DNA of 31,188 nucleotides from a virus. The notes beneath the pieces were generated by a model. It saw nothing but the letters and a program-made list of their open reading frames with translations, had not been told where the DNA came from and made no database searches. A program made the position numbers and the translations under genes. The stretch's first letter is position 1. Every line of letters begins with the position of its first letter. Of the stretch, positions 13,462 to 23,721 are shown in pieces. The stretch lies in the IMG/VR virus record IMGVR_UViG_3300023178_000178, positions 1 to 31,188 of that record; one strand, given 5' to 3'.

Positions 13462-15776
13462 TGGCTCTAGTATCTGCATCAATCCCAAACCTTATTAATG
13501 GTGTATCTCAACAGCCTCCATCTCTACGACTTAAAACTCAAGCAGAAATACAAGAAAATGGTTTTTCAACTGTTGTAGATGGCTTAAAAAAACGACCTAG
13601 TAGTGAACACATAAAAACTTTATCTAATGTTCCATCAAATATAGAAAATGCTTTTATTCATACAATTCGTAGAGATGAGAATGAATTTTATATATTAGTA
13701 ATAACAGATAATGTATTAAAAGTATATGATAAAACTGGAATAGAACAAACAGTTACAGAAAGTCCAACTGGAGCAATAAGTTATCTTAGTGGATTAACTG
13801 ACCCATCAAAAGAACTAACTGCAACAACAATAGCTGATTATACTTTTATTGTTAATAAAAATAAAGTAGTAGCAAAAGATACAACAAATAAATCACCAGT
13901 AAGACCAGAAGAAGCTATGTTTTATGTAAGGCAAGGTGATTACAAAACTGATTTTACTATAAGAGTAAAATATCAAGGTACAACTTATTCAGCTAGTAAA
14001 ACAACTTTAGATAGTTCAAGTGCATCTAACCAAGGCGATGTTAGGACTAACACTATTATGTCAGATTTAGCTACAACTCTTGATGGAGTTTTACCTACTG
14101 GATTTACTACAGAATTACTTGATAATGTTTATTATGTAAAAAGAGATGATGGTAATGCATTTGAAGTAGAAGCTTCTGATTCTAGAGGTGATACTTTTAT
14201 TTATGCATTTAAAGGACAGACAGCTAACTTTGATGATTTACCACCAAGAGGTAAAGAGGGATTTCTTATAGAAGTTGTAGGTGATAATGAAAAAGGACAA
14301 GATGATTATTATGTACAACTTAGTGACCCAGATGGTAATGGTCAATTAGTATGGAAAGAAAGAGTAGCACCAGACTTAGAAATTAATTTTGATAAAACAA
14401 CAATGCCTCATCAGCTTATCAGACAAGCTAATGGAACTTTTTTATTTACACAAGCATCTTGGAAAGATAGAAAAGCAGGTGATGATGACACAAACCCCTT
14501 TCCATCTTTTACTGGTTTTAAAGTAAATGATTTATTCTTCCACAGAAATAGACTAGGAATGCTATCTGATGAAAATGTTATTCTTTCAGAAGTTGGCGAA
14601 TACTTTAATTTCTTTCAAAATACTGTAATTACATTTGTAGATTCTGCTCCTATTGATGTTGCAGTCTCAAATAACCAAGTGTCAATTCTTAGACACGCAG
14701 TACCATTTTCCGAACAATTATTATTATTTTCTGACTTGACTCAGTTTGTTCTAAGAGCAGAACAGTTCTTAGCCCCAGATACAGTCTCTATTGATGTAAC
14801 AACACAGTTTGAGGCTAGTCTAAGAGCCAAGCCAGTAGGAGCAGGTAAATATGTTTTCTTTCCAACTAATAGAGGTAAGTTCTCTGGTGTACGAGAATAC
14901 TTTGTTGATAACTCATCAAACACAAACACAGTTAATGATGCTGCTGATATTACTGCTCACATTCCATCTTACATTCAAGGCGAAGTTATTTCACTTAAAG
15001 CATCATCCAATGAAGATGCATTATTACTTCTTACTGATGATTCTGCTGACACTCTTTATGTATATAAATATTATTGGAGTGCCACAGATAAATTACAGTC
15101 AGCTTGGTCAAAATGGAAGTTTGATGGAAGTTTATTGAATGTAGATTTTAACTTGTCAGAAATTTTTATTCTAATTAAAAGAGGAACAGATGTTTGTTTA
15201 GAAAAAATAAATTTATCTAAAGATGAAGCAGTTGATATAACAGATGCTAATCATCCTATTCTATTAGATAGAAGAGTAAAATTAACAAGTGGTGGTACAA
15301 CTACTGTACCTTATACAGATTCAAATACTATTTATGTTAGACAAGACGGACAACAAATAACACAATCTCAAGTAGCAACTGCTTTAGCTGCTAATAAAGT
15401 TGTTTATGCAGGTATACCTTTTACATTTAAATATGAGTTCTCTGAACAAGTAATTAAAAGAGATAATGCTCCAATAACTATTGGTAGATTATCTATTAAG
15501 AACTGGAACATTGTATATAACGATAGTGGGTTCTTTGAATGTAAAGTAACACCAGATAAACGAGCAACAAAGACTAGACGATTTACTGGTAGAAATATTG
15601 GTAGCTTGAACAATGTGATAGGAAAGGTGTCAATAGATAGTGGTACTTTTTCTTTTCCAGTTTTATCTAGAGCAGACTCTGTAAAAGTTGAGATTGAAAG
15701 TAATAGCTTTCTCCCCTGCATATTTCAGTCTGCTGAGTGGGAGGGTTTCTATACTCTGCGTTCTAGGAGATTGTAA
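13461..15776 (+). CDS. Tail tubular protein B, nozzle (T7 gp12-like)
   Basis: 771 aa (T7 gp12 is 794). It builds the hexameric nozzle of the short tail. The N-terminus SASIPNLINGVSQQPPSLRL and the nearby GLKKRPSSEHI are diagnostic for the family. PSFTGFKVNDLFFHRNRLGM followed by LSDENVILSEVGEYFNFF, near residues 350-390, is the other well-conserved block. The start overlaps the tail-tube A stop (TAATG) and the end overlaps the next ATG, so the three tail genes are translationally chained. It is mostly beta-rich and unremarkable in composition. Confidence 0.96.
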   Translation: MALVSASIPNLINGVSQQPPSLRLKTQAEIQENGFSTVVDGLKKRPSSEHIKTLSNVPSNIENAFIHTIRRDENEFYILVITDNVLKVYDKTGIEQTVTESPTGAISYLSGLTDPSKELTATTIADYTFIVNKNKVVAKDTTNKSPVRPEEAMFYVRQGDYKTDFTIRVKYQGTTYSASKTTLDSSSASNQGDVRTNTIMSDLATTLDGVLPTGFTTELLDNVYYVKRDDGNAFEVEASDSRGDTFIYAFKGQTANFDDLPPRGKEGFLIEVVGDNEKGQDDYYVQLSDPDGNGQLVWKERVAPDLEINFDKTTMPHQLIRQANGTFLFTQASWKDRKAGDDDTNPFPSFTGFKVNDLFFHRNRLGMLSDENVILSEVGEYFNFFQNTVITFVDSAPIDVAVSNNQVSILRHAVPFSEQLLLFSDLTQFVLRAEQFLAPDTVSIDVTTQFEASLRAKPVGAGKYVFFPTNRGKFSGVREYFVDNSSNTNTVNDAADITAHIPSYIQGEVISLKASSNEDALLLLTDDSADTLYVYKYYWSATDKLQSAWSKWKFDGSLLNVDFNLSEIFILIKRGTDVCLEKINLSKDEAVDITDANHPILLDRRVKLTSGGTTTVPYTDSNTIYVRQDGQQITQSQVATALAANKVVYAGIPFTFKYEFSEQVIKRDNAPITIGRLSIKNWNIVYNDSGFFECKVTPDKRATKTRRFTGRNIGSLNNVIGKVSIDSGTFSFPVLSRADSVKVEIESNSFLPCIFQSAEWEGFYTLRSRRL

Positions 15777-16237
15777 TGGCTCACTACAGACCAAGTTGTC
15801 TTGAGGATATTAACAGACTAGCCCCAGATGTAAGACAAGCAGATAGAGATGAAGTAATGGCATCTCACGGATTAGAACCTTTACCTGCTTTAGCTTATTG
15901 TATGGGTTCATCTGAAGAATCGAATACAATGATTGATGATAATAAGGACATTATAGGAATGTTCGGTGTAGCTAAGTTCGGTGAACTTGGTGTTCCGTGG
16001 ATGTTGTCTAGCGAAAGAATTTATCAAAAGAAAATAGCCAGACAGTTTCTTATTCAAAGTAAACAATGGATTGACTCTACTATGTTAAGGTATATGATAC
16101 TAACTAATTTTGTTAGTGCTGATAATACTAAAGCAATAAAATGGTTAAAGTACTTAGGATTTTCTTTTGTTAATTTAGATAAAGAACACGGAGTAGGTAA
16201 AAAACCATTCTATGAATTTATAAAAATAAGGAGTTAA
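15776..16237 (+). CDS. Internal virion protein A (T7 gp13-like, GNAT-like fold)
   Basis: 153 aa (T7 gp13 is 138). The position between the nozzle and gp14 matches T7 gene 13. SADNTKAIKWLKYLGF (residues 114-129) is the N-x2-A-x3-L-x2-L-G-F acetyl-CoA-site pattern of GNAT acetyltransferases, and the N-terminus (DINRLAPDVRQADRDEV) also resembles them. Many T7-like gp13 proteins share this similarity, but whether they acetylate anything is not established. In T7 gp13 helps build the core but is not kept in mature virions. The start overlaps the gp12 stop and has TAGGAGA upstream. Confidence 0.85.
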   Translation: MAHYRPSCLEDINRLAPDVRQADRDEVMASHGLEPLPALAYCMGSSEESNTMIDDNKDIIGMFGVAKFGELGVPWMLSSERIYQKKIARQFLIQSKQWIDSTMLRYMILTNFVSADNTKAIKWLKYLGFSFVNLDKEHGVGKKPFYEFIKIRS

Positions 16238-16242
16238 TTTAT

Positions 16243-16905
16243 ATGTGTTTTGCAGCAATTGGTGTAGCATTAGGAGCACAAGCAGGAACAGCAGCAGCGA
16301 CTACTTTAGGTATTACTGCAGTTAGTTCTGTGGCTTCAATAGGTATGACACTCTTTCAAGGGTATCAAGGATACCAAGATAAAAAAGCAGTAGCACAGTA
16401 TCAGCAACAACAATTTAATGCAAATAAAGTTCTTGCACAACAAGCTATGCTTACTGAAAGCAGAGGAATTCTAGAAAGACAAAGACAAGAAGAGTTAAGA
16501 ACATCTCAGTTACTAAGAGAAAATAAAATTAAAGAGGCTCAGACTATGGGTACTTTCTTGGCAGCAGGAGGAGACTCTGGTGTTGCAGGTCTCTCAGAAG
16601 TTTTACTACTTGCTGATATAGAAAGAATGTCTCTTAATAACGAGCAAACAATTAACAGAAACTTTGAGTATGTAAATAAAGACCTACAAAATAGAAATGA
16701 GGGTATTTATCAAAAAGCTATTGGAAGAATACAAAGTGTACCTCAAGGAGTTATGCCTAGTCTTACAAATACAATCATCGGTACTGGATTACAAATAGGA
16801 GGAGATTTATTTGCAGGTTATGATAAATATATGGAAAGAACTGGTGGATATTTACCAGATATATATGATACAGATTCTTCTAGGAGAGATATAAGATATG
16901 GCTAG
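16243..16905 (+). CDS. Internal virion protein B (T7 gp14-like)
   Basis: 220 aa (T7 gp14 is 196). It starts Met-Cys-Phe-Ala-Ala-Ile followed by an Ala/Gly-rich hydrophobic stretch, like T7 gp14 (MCWAAAIPIA). A long helical region rich in Gln (about residues 40-110) follows. In T7 gp14 is ejected first and forms a pore in the outer membrane. AAGGAG lies upstream of the ATG. It overlaps the next gene by 8 bases. Confidence 0.88.
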   Translation: MCFAAIGVALGAQAGTAAATTLGITAVSSVASIGMTLFQGYQGYQDKKAVAQYQQQQFNANKVLAQQAMLTESRGILERQRQEELRTSQLLRENKIKEAQTMGTFLAAGGDSGVAGLSEVLLLADIERMSLNNEQTINRNFEYVNKDLQNRNEGIYQKAIGRIQSVPQGVMPSLTNTIIGTGLQIGGDLFAGYDKYMERTGGYLPDIYDTDSSRRDIRYG

Positions 16906-18958
16906 AACAATTGTAAATAGAAGAAACTTAGCAAATTTTGGTGGTAACATACAACCTACAGCTACACCAATAGATACATATTATCGCCCAGTAAAACAAA
17001 CACCACCAGAAAATGAAGCAGTAGCAGGAATTATTAGTGCGTTAAAAATGGTTAATCCTGCTTTAGAAAAATATGGAGATAGAGTTGCAAAAGTTGCATC
17101 TGATGAAGAGTTTGCAGCAGGGCAAAAAGAATATGATTTAATGTCTCCAGAAGACAGAAAGAAAGCTTTAGCTGATATTAAAAGTGGTAAGATGAGTGAA
17201 GTCGAATCTCCGTTTTGGGTACGAGGGTTTGCTAAAAATCTGTTAGCTTCTGAAGCTTATAAGTTTGGAGAGTCTTTAGCAATTGAATATGAGCAAAAGA
17301 AAAACGAAGTTACTGCTGATGGTAATTCTCTTTTTGATTGGATGGCATCTAAAAAAGCAGATTTTATAAAAGCCAATGGACTAGAGGGTTTTGCACCAGA
17401 TGTTTTAGAGTCACACTTTATGACTCCAGTTAGACAGTTTGAACAAAACACACTTCAGAAACATACAGCTTTTAGAGTAAAAAAGATAAAAGACCAAAAC
17501 AATGCAAATTTTCGTGAGAGTTTAGTTGCACCAACAGATGGTTTTATAAATAATATAGAAATTGTTGATGACAAACTTCAAAGAGACACACTTACTGGAG
17601 AATTTATCAAAGCTACTAATTTTAAGATTCAAACTTATATAGATGAGGGAAACGACCCAAAGGAAACTCTTGATGGAGTTGAGCAGATGTTTAAGGATAA
17701 AATAAGAGAAGAATTTAGAGATGGTAATTCAGAATTAGCTGAACATATTTATAGAAAAGGATTATTGGAAATAAAAGGTAAAGAGGGAAAATTTGGTGAT
17801 TATAAAAGAGATAAGTTAGAACAATGGTGGGAGTCTGTTAAAGAAGACGAACTTAATAAATCATCTAAAGAAATTGAAAATAAAAGAAAAGTAAGAAAAG
17901 AAAGAATGAGAGTGGGTTCTCAAAAAATAAGAGAATTTATTCAAAGTTCAAACGAGGACTTTAATCCAGTAACATTTGGTAAAGATGAGAGAGTACCACA
18001 AGATTTACGAGATGAGTGGATTTTTATTTCTAATAATGAAACAGAATATGGTTCAGCATCACTAGTTCAATTATCTAATGATATTCAAAATAAAATAACA
18101 GCTTATGATGACACAGAGAAAATTGATGCCATTACCGAAGCCTTAACAGTAACACACGATTATCAAGAAGCTGAAGAGTTACTTGAAGCTGCGAGGGTAA
18201 AAAATAATGTTACCCCAACAACTTATTCTAATTTTAAAATTTTAATAGAAAAAGCAAAAAAAGATGTATATGATGTAATTGACCCAGATAAAACTTTAGA
18301 TAAAATGATTAAAGATATGACAAGGTCAGAAGAAGCTACTTTTGGCAGAGAAAGTTATGACCACGAACATTTTGAGTATGCAGCAGACATTCGTAATAAG
18401 GCTCGTAAATTAGCACTTGAACTTAAAAAACAAGTAGCAGATGGAACAAAAACGGAAGGAGAAGCTACTGTTGAGTTTGGTAAAAGTATTAATGGTTTTA
18501 AAGTAGCACATAAAGCTAATCTAGAGTTTGTAAAACAAAAAGATATACTAGAAAAAAAGAAAGACTATTTTTGGGAAAACAAAAATTTAGGAGTAGAAAA
18601 AGAGGATTATTCAACTCTTTTTGACCGAGCAAAAAGGTATCGTAATGCTAGAAAACAAAAACTTATATTAGAGTCTCAAGGAAAACAAAATAGTCACGAA
18701 TATTCAAATGTTCTTAATAATATGAAAATGATGGAAACTGGTTTTCGTAGAAGTCAATTCTATAAAAATATGGTTGCTAATAGGCAAGATAAAAATAATA
18801 CAATAGATGTATTAAATCAACAAATAGTAGCACTTGATAAAAATCAACCTCTTATTTCTGGAAGCCCAAGAGACCAATATCAACCTAAAAGTTTAGATGT
18901 ATCAATGGCTGATTTTTTAAGAGCAATAAAAGAATATGAAAGAGCAAACCCACAATAA
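16898..18958 (+). CDS. Internal virion protein C (T7 gp15-like)
   Basis: 686 aa (T7 gp15 is 747). It is identified mainly by order and size: highly charged, helical and repeat-free, between gp14- and gp16-like genes. The N-terminus carries basic NRRNLANFGG and a PTATPIDTYYRPV segment. The first 300 residues resemble gp15-type core proteins in having blocks such as PFWVRGFAKNLLASEAYKFG. In T7 gp15 and gp16 are ejected and form the trans-envelope conduit for DNA. No enzymatic motif is seen. AGGAGAG lies just inside the gp14 gene, about 11 bases from the ATG. Confidence 0.85.
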   Translation: MARTIVNRRNLANFGGNIQPTATPIDTYYRPVKQTPPENEAVAGIISALKMVNPALEKYGDRVAKVASDEEFAAGQKEYDLMSPEDRKKALADIKSGKMSEVESPFWVRGFAKNLLASEAYKFGESLAIEYEQKKNEVTADGNSLFDWMASKKADFIKANGLEGFAPDVLESHFMTPVRQFEQNTLQKHTAFRVKKIKDQNNANFRESLVAPTDGFINNIEIVDDKLQRDTLTGEFIKATNFKIQTYIDEGNDPKETLDGVEQMFKDKIREEFRDGNSELAEHIYRKGLLEIKGKEGKFGDYKRDKLEQWWESVKEDELNKSSKEIENKRKVRKERMRVGSQKIREFIQSSNEDFNPVTFGKDERVPQDLRDEWIFISNNETEYGSASLVQLSNDIQNKITAYDDTEKIDAITEALTVTHDYQEAEELLEAARVKNNVTPTTYSNFKILIEKAKKDVYDVIDPDKTLDKMIKDMTRSEEATFGRESYDHEHFEYAADIRNKARKLALELKKQVADGTKTEGEATVEFGKSINGFKVAHKANLEFVKQKDILEKKKDYFWENKNLGVEKEDYSTLFDRAKRYRNARKQKLILESQGKQNSHEYSNVLNNMKMMETGFRRSQFYKNMVANRQDKNNTIDVLNQQIVALDKNQPLISGSPRDQYQPKSLDVSMADFLRAIKEYERANPQ

Positions 18959-18967
18959 GGAGTAATT

Positions 18968-21900
18968 ATGTCTGACGATGAATTGACACTAGAAGAATTA
19001 GAAGAAATGGATGAAATCAGTAGAACTAGCGAGATATCTCGAAACAGAGTTTTACAAGAAGACTCCCCTTTTCTTGATACAGTAGCAGATGTTAGTTCTG
19101 GTGCAGCAAGAGGTGTTCTTAAAGCTGCTGATGAAACTGCTGATTTTCTTTATTCTACTGCAGATGCAGGTTTTGAGATGGTGGGAAAATATATTTTTGG
19201 TAATGAAGATGCAGAGGGTCTTGAAGACTTAGCTGTAGGAGAAAATCTTTTTGGAGTATCTGATTGGATTGATGCTCCTAGTTCAACAGCAGGACAAGTT
19301 GCTCAAGACTTAACTCAATTTATTGGTGGTTATATTTTGCCAGGGGGTGTAGCTTTAAAGACTGCAAAAGCAGGAACAAAAGCTGCTAGATATTTTGGTG
19401 CTAAGAAACCATTAAAAGGTAGTGACTTTGAAACAGTTCAGAAACTAGGTAAGGTAACTGGTAAAGGTATTAACAAAACTGCAAAAGCAATAGAGAAAGG
19501 TTTAGATAGTAGAGTAGGTAGCAGTATGTTTAAATCTGCTGTATCTGCTAGTGTTGCTCACGACCCTTATGCAAAAAGATTGTCAGATATAATTCAAGAA
19601 AATCCTGCGTTAGCAAATCCAGTAAATGAATGGTTAGCATCTGACCCTACAGATGGACAAGCAGTAAATAGACTTAAAGCTGCTCTCGAAGACATTGCCC
19701 TTGGTGGTATATTTGAGGGAGTACTAAAACTTGCTACAAAAGTTAAGGGAAGAGGAGCAGGTAAAGATACTGAGCCAGATGCAGTAACTGATGAGGCTAT
19801 AAAGAAAGACCAAGAAAAAACTGTAAAAGCTAGAGAGAAAAAAGTTGCTGAAAAAGGAAAGAAAGTTAAAGCTGCTGAAAAAGAACAGAAGTTAAAAGAA
19901 GAGGGTAAGAAAACAGATTTAAAAAATACAAAAGAATTGTTTACTGAAAATGTAGAAAAAAATGCAGCTAAAGATGGGATGGCAACTAGAGATTATTTAA
20001 ATTCTAAAAATAAGGATTGGTTAGCTAAATCTGCTGATGAATTAGGTATTAAATATAATACAAAGACTACAAAAAAAGAAATACTAGATAAATTAAATAA
20101 AGTTGTTAAAGATACAGAAAAACTTAGAAATACTACAAAAGTAAAAGTAAAAGATACTAAAACAAGTGGTATTAAAAAAGTTACAACACCAAAAGCTATA
20201 AATACTGAATTAGTAGAAAATTTAAAGAAATCTATAAAAGACCCTAAGTCTTTGAAACTTGCTCTTAATTCTCAAAAGAATATAATGAATTTTACTAACC
20301 ATACTAAAAAAGACGATAAGTATTTCTCAAGGTTTGCAAATGATGCATCTGATGAAATGGTTAATGTAATTAATGAGTCTATAAAAACTTTAGCACCTAC
20401 ATTAAAAGGTATAAAAAATAAACAGAGTATAGAAGAAGCTTTTCAAGAGTCTGCTAAGTTTTTACAAGATATGACTGGAACTAAGGCAAAGGACTGGGAA
20501 AAGATTGCATTCACTTATGGAAAAGGAATTGAACAAGCACAGTCTGCTCTTATTGGTATACAATCAAAAGTTGCAAACCAGTTAAATACTTTAAAGAATA
20601 TTGCTAAAGCTGACTCTGCTGCAAAAGATGCTAATGAAAAGTTATTATTAGAAAGAAAGTTTATTGAAGAGACTGAAGCTTTACAAAAATATCTTGCTGC
20701 ATCTAAAATGATACAAGCCCCTATTGGTAGAGCATTAAGAATGCAGAGAGAAAAAATTATGGACACAGATTCTATAATTACTGGATTTAAAGCTGCTGAA
20801 GATGCGTTAGGTGGAAAAGAGGCACTAAAGAAATTTAAGTTTGCTTTAGCTAACTCATCTTCTAATATGAGAGACTTTGGTAAAAATATGAAACTACTAG
20901 AACCTAGTGGTCTACATAAAAGCCAAGCAGTATTGTCAGAGTTATTTAGAAGTATGATTCTGTTTAACTTTAAAACACATATAACTAATACTTTATCTGG
21001 TCTTGTTGAAACTGGATTTGTTCCGTTGGAAAAAAAAGTAGGAGCAATAGCTGCAAGAGTATTTGGGCAAATTGATGCTGCTGAATATAAGCAGTTAACA
21101 AATCAAATAAAAGCACACTATATGGGAGTATCTCTAGCTAAGAAACAAGCTTACTATTATGCCAAACAAGCTTTTAAGAATGAGAGAAATATTCTTGACC
21201 CTTTAAATAGACAGCTTGAGCATCAAGACATTAACAAACTTACCTCTGAGTATCTAAATATCTCAAAAGGTAAGCTAGGCTCATTTGTGGACAGTATTGG
21301 AAAAACAACCAGAGGGTCACTAAGACTATTAGGTTCTGAAGACGAATTTATTAAGCAGATTAATTATCGTGCTAAGATATTTTCAGATGGTTACCTTGAG
21401 GGCTTAGAAATGGGTCAAAAAGGGGAAGCTTTAAAGAAATATGCATTAAAGAAAGTAGATGATGCGTTTGATGCAAATGGTATGGCTACAAACAAAGAAG
21501 CTTTGCAATATGCTAGACAAATTACCTTTACTGAAGATTTAGAAATATCTTTATTTAAAAATATACAACGATTAGCTAATCAAACACCTGCATTACAATT
21601 ATTTTTACCTTTTGTTAGAACACCAAGTAACTTAATTATTAGAGCAGCCCAAAGAAGTGGACCTCTAGGTTTATTAAGTAAAAGAATGAGAAATGATATA
21701 GTTAATGGTACACCAGAGCAAAAAGCTTTAGCTATTGGTAGATTAACTACTTCATCAACAATTGGCTTTGGTATCTTTTCTCTTATATCAGAGGGAAGAA
21801 TAACTGCAGGAGGACCACCAGACCCACAACAAAATAGATTATGGAGAATGGCAGGTAATCAGCCTTACTCAATAAGAGTGGGAGGTAACTGGATTGGATA

Positions 21901-22771
21901 CAATAGGCTTGACCCATTATTTATGCCAGTTGGTGCATTGGCAAACCTAGCAGAGGCTCAAGACTTTGATGCATCAGAAGATGCTGCTGCTGCCGTTATA
22001 TATGGCTTGTCTTCTGTCTTACAAGATAAGGCATACTTTCAAGGTATAACAAATTTACTTAGTGCTATCTCTGAATCAAATCCAGATAGAATTTCAGATA
22101 TGACATCTTTTGGAGAAAATCTAGTTGCATCATTTGTTCCTGCTGCACCACAACAATTAGCTGAAATGTTCTTTAGTAGTAGTTATAATGAATATGGGTT
22201 TGATGAAACTGAATATGCTCCTTTAAGAGAAGCTATTGGTTTAACTGATAAAATACGCAGAAGACTTCCTAGAGTAAACGAAAATCTACCAGTAAAATAT
22301 AATTGGTTAACTGGTAAGCCTCTATTAAACTATGACCCTATGTCAACTGGTTTCCCAGTAAAACCAGATGATTTTTCAGATGAAATATCAACAGAATTAC
22401 TTGATTTAAATTATGGATTTCAAGGAGTTCCAAAGACAATAAATAAAGTCGAATTAAATAGTCAAGAATTTTCTGACTTTAATAGATTTATGGGCACAGT
22501 AAAAGTTGATGGAAGAACATTACTTCAAAGTGTAAAAAGAGCAATGGATAATTCTAAGTATAGAAAAGGTGACCCAGATAGAGTTTATGATGGGATGTTT
22601 GCATCTCCAGAAATAAAAGTTATATCTGAGATTTTTTCTAAATATAGAAGTGCTGCAAAAGTAGAGTTAATGAAAAAACATCCAGAATTAAAACAGAAGA
22701 TATTCCTTTCAAAAAGAAGTAAAGCTACTGGAATAAATTATCTAGAACAATTTTTAGAGTCAAATAGGTAA
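18968..22771 (+). CDS. Large internal virion protein D (T7 gp16-like)
   Basis: 1267 aa (T7 gp16 is 1318), the largest gene. In T7 gp16 is ejected into the cell, starts DNA entry and carries an N-terminal lytic transglycosylase. Here the N-terminus is acidic (DELTLEELEEMDEISR), and I see no Glu-Ser or G-L-M-Q type transglycosylase motif. Residues 280-320 form a Lys/Glu-rich coil. Residues 349-379 (KDWLAKSADELGIKY, then TTKKEILDKL) look like a SAP or Rho-N type helix-extension-helix DNA-binding motif. The second half contains hydrophobic stretches, for example TSSTIGFGIFSLISEG. AAGGAG precedes the ATG. Confidence 0.88.
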   Translation: MSDDELTLEELEEMDEISRTSEISRNRVLQEDSPFLDTVADVSSGAARGVLKAADETADFLYSTADAGFEMVGKYIFGNEDAEGLEDLAVGENLFGVSDWIDAPSSTAGQVAQDLTQFIGGYILPGGVALKTAKAGTKAARYFGAKKPLKGSDFETVQKLGKVTGKGINKTAKAIEKGLDSRVGSSMFKSAVSASVAHDPYAKRLSDIIQENPALANPVNEWLASDPTDGQAVNRLKAALEDIALGGIFEGVLKLATKVKGRGAGKDTEPDAVTDEAIKKDQEKTVKAREKKVAEKGKKVKAAEKEQKLKEEGKKTDLKNTKELFTENVEKNAAKDGMATRDYLNSKNKDWLAKSADELGIKYNTKTTKKEILDKLNKVVKDTEKLRNTTKVKVKDTKTSGIKKVTTPKAINTELVENLKKSIKDPKSLKLALNSQKNIMNFTNHTKKDDKYFSRFANDASDEMVNVINESIKTLAPTLKGIKNKQSIEEAFQESAKFLQDMTGTKAKDWEKIAFTYGKGIEQAQSALIGIQSKVANQLNTLKNIAKADSAAKDANEKLLLERKFIEETEALQKYLAASKMIQAPIGRALRMQREKIMDTDSIITGFKAAEDALGGKEALKKFKFALANSSSNMRDFGKNMKLLEPSGLHKSQAVLSELFRSMILFNFKTHITNTLSGLVETGFVPLEKKVGAIAARVFGQIDAAEYKQLTNQIKAHYMGVSLAKKQAYYYAKQAFKNERNILDPLNRQLEHQDINKLTSEYLNISKGKLGSFVDSIGKTTRGSLRLLGSEDEFIKQINYRAKIFSDGYLEGLEMGQKGEALKKYALKKVDDAFDANGMATNKEALQYARQITFTEDLEISLFKNIQRLANQTPALQLFLPFVRTPSNLIIRAAQRSGPLGLLSKRMRNDIVNGTPEQKALAIGRLTTSSTIGFGIFSLISEGRITAGGPPDPQQNRLWRMAGNQPYSIRVGGNWIGYNRLDPLFMPVGALANLAEAQDFDASEDAAAAVIYGLSSVLQDKAYFQGITNLLSAISESNPDRISDMTSFGENLVASFVPAAPQQLAEMFFSSSYNEYGFDETEYAPLREAIGLTDKIRRRLPRVNENLPVKYNWLTGKPLLNYDPMSTGFPVKPDDFSDEISTELLDLNYGFQGVPKTINKVELNSQEFSDFNRFMGTVKVDGRTLLQSVKRAMDNSKYRKGDPDRVYDGMFASPEIKVISEIFSKYRSAAKVELMKKHPELKQKIFLSKRSKATGINYLEQFLESNR

Positions 22772-22779
22772 GGAGCAAT

Positions 22780-23712
22780 ATGACATTATTATCAATCAAA
22801 GAAATCACATCTAATGGTGACCCTGCACAAGATATATCGTTTAACTTTAGTTATCTAAACCAAAGCGATATTAGAGTCTTTGTAGGTGGTGTAGAAAAGA
22901 CTAGACCTGCTGATTGGGATTTTACAGATGCAAATACAATTGATTTTGTATCTCATCCACCCAACGGAACAGCCATAAGAATTGAGAGACAAACCCCTAA
23001 CGCAAGTCGAGTTGTTGATTTCCAAGATGGTTCTGTTCTCTCAGAGTCAGACCTTGATAATTCTGCAGACCAAATTTTCTTTATTGCTCAAGAAGCTGTT
23101 GATAAAGCTAACTCATCTATTATCAAAAACTCTCAGAACAACTGGGAGGGTTTAGGAGCAAGACTTTCTAATCTTGCTGACCCAGTAGACCCACAAGATG
23201 CAGCTACTAAAGCATCGGTTAGTGCAATTGTAACAACAGAAGTGTCTACGGCTCAAGCTGCAGCAACTGCTGCTCAAACTGCTGAAACAAATGCAGAAAC
23301 TGCTGAGACTGGGGCAGAGACAGCTAAGACTGGAGCAGAGACAGCAAAGACTGCTGCCGAAGCTGCACAAACGGCTGCTGAACAAGCAGAGGCAGATACT
23401 CTGCAAATTAAATCAGATATACAAACTATTCAACAAAATATTAACACAAACTTTGGTGCTTCAAATTTACCAAGTAGTTTAGTTGGTTTTGGAGGACAGT
23501 TCTTAGAAGTTAAGAGTGATGAAAGTGGTTACCAGTTTGTTAGTTCTGTTGCCAAACCAAAATTTTACGGATTAAAACTAACTAACGGTCAACTAAATGT
23601 AACAACAAGCACAACTGGTAATTATAATGTTTCAGATTATGACTACCAACTTATAGCTGAAAATGTAACATTTCAAATAGTTAACAACACTTTACAAATA
23701 GATTTACCATAA
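22780..23712 (+). CDS. Tail fibre N-terminal adaptor (short T7 gp17-like)
   Basis: 310 aa against 553 for T7 gp17. The first 150 residues match the T7 tail-fibre attachment domain: ISFNFSYLNQSDIRVFVGG, ADWDFTDANTIDF, RIERQTPNASRVVDFQDGS, LSESDLDNSADQIFFIAQEA. It continues with an Ala/Glu/Thr-rich coiled coil (about 150-205) containing a tandem seven-residue unit GAETAKT, encoded by two 21-base repeats at 23311-23352. It ends in about 90 beta-rich residues and no receptor-binding tip. The tip function has apparently moved to the two RCC1-repeat genes that follow, making this a docking subunit of a multi-protein fibre. AAGGAGC is upstream. Confidence 0.9.
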   Translation: MTLLSIKEITSNGDPAQDISFNFSYLNQSDIRVFVGGVEKTRPADWDFTDANTIDFVSHPPNGTAIRIERQTPNASRVVDFQDGSVLSESDLDNSADQIFFIAQEAVDKANSSIIKNSQNNWEGLGARLSNLADPVDPQDAATKASVSAIVTTEVSTAQAAATAAQTAETNAETAETGAETAKTGAETAKTAAEAAQTAAEQAEADTLQIKSDIQTIQQNINTNFGASNLPSSLVGFGGQFLEVKSDESGYQFVSSVAKPKFYGLKLTNGQLNVTTSTTGNYNVSDYDYQLIAENVTFQIVNNTLQIDLP

Positions 23713-23721
23713 GGAATAAAT

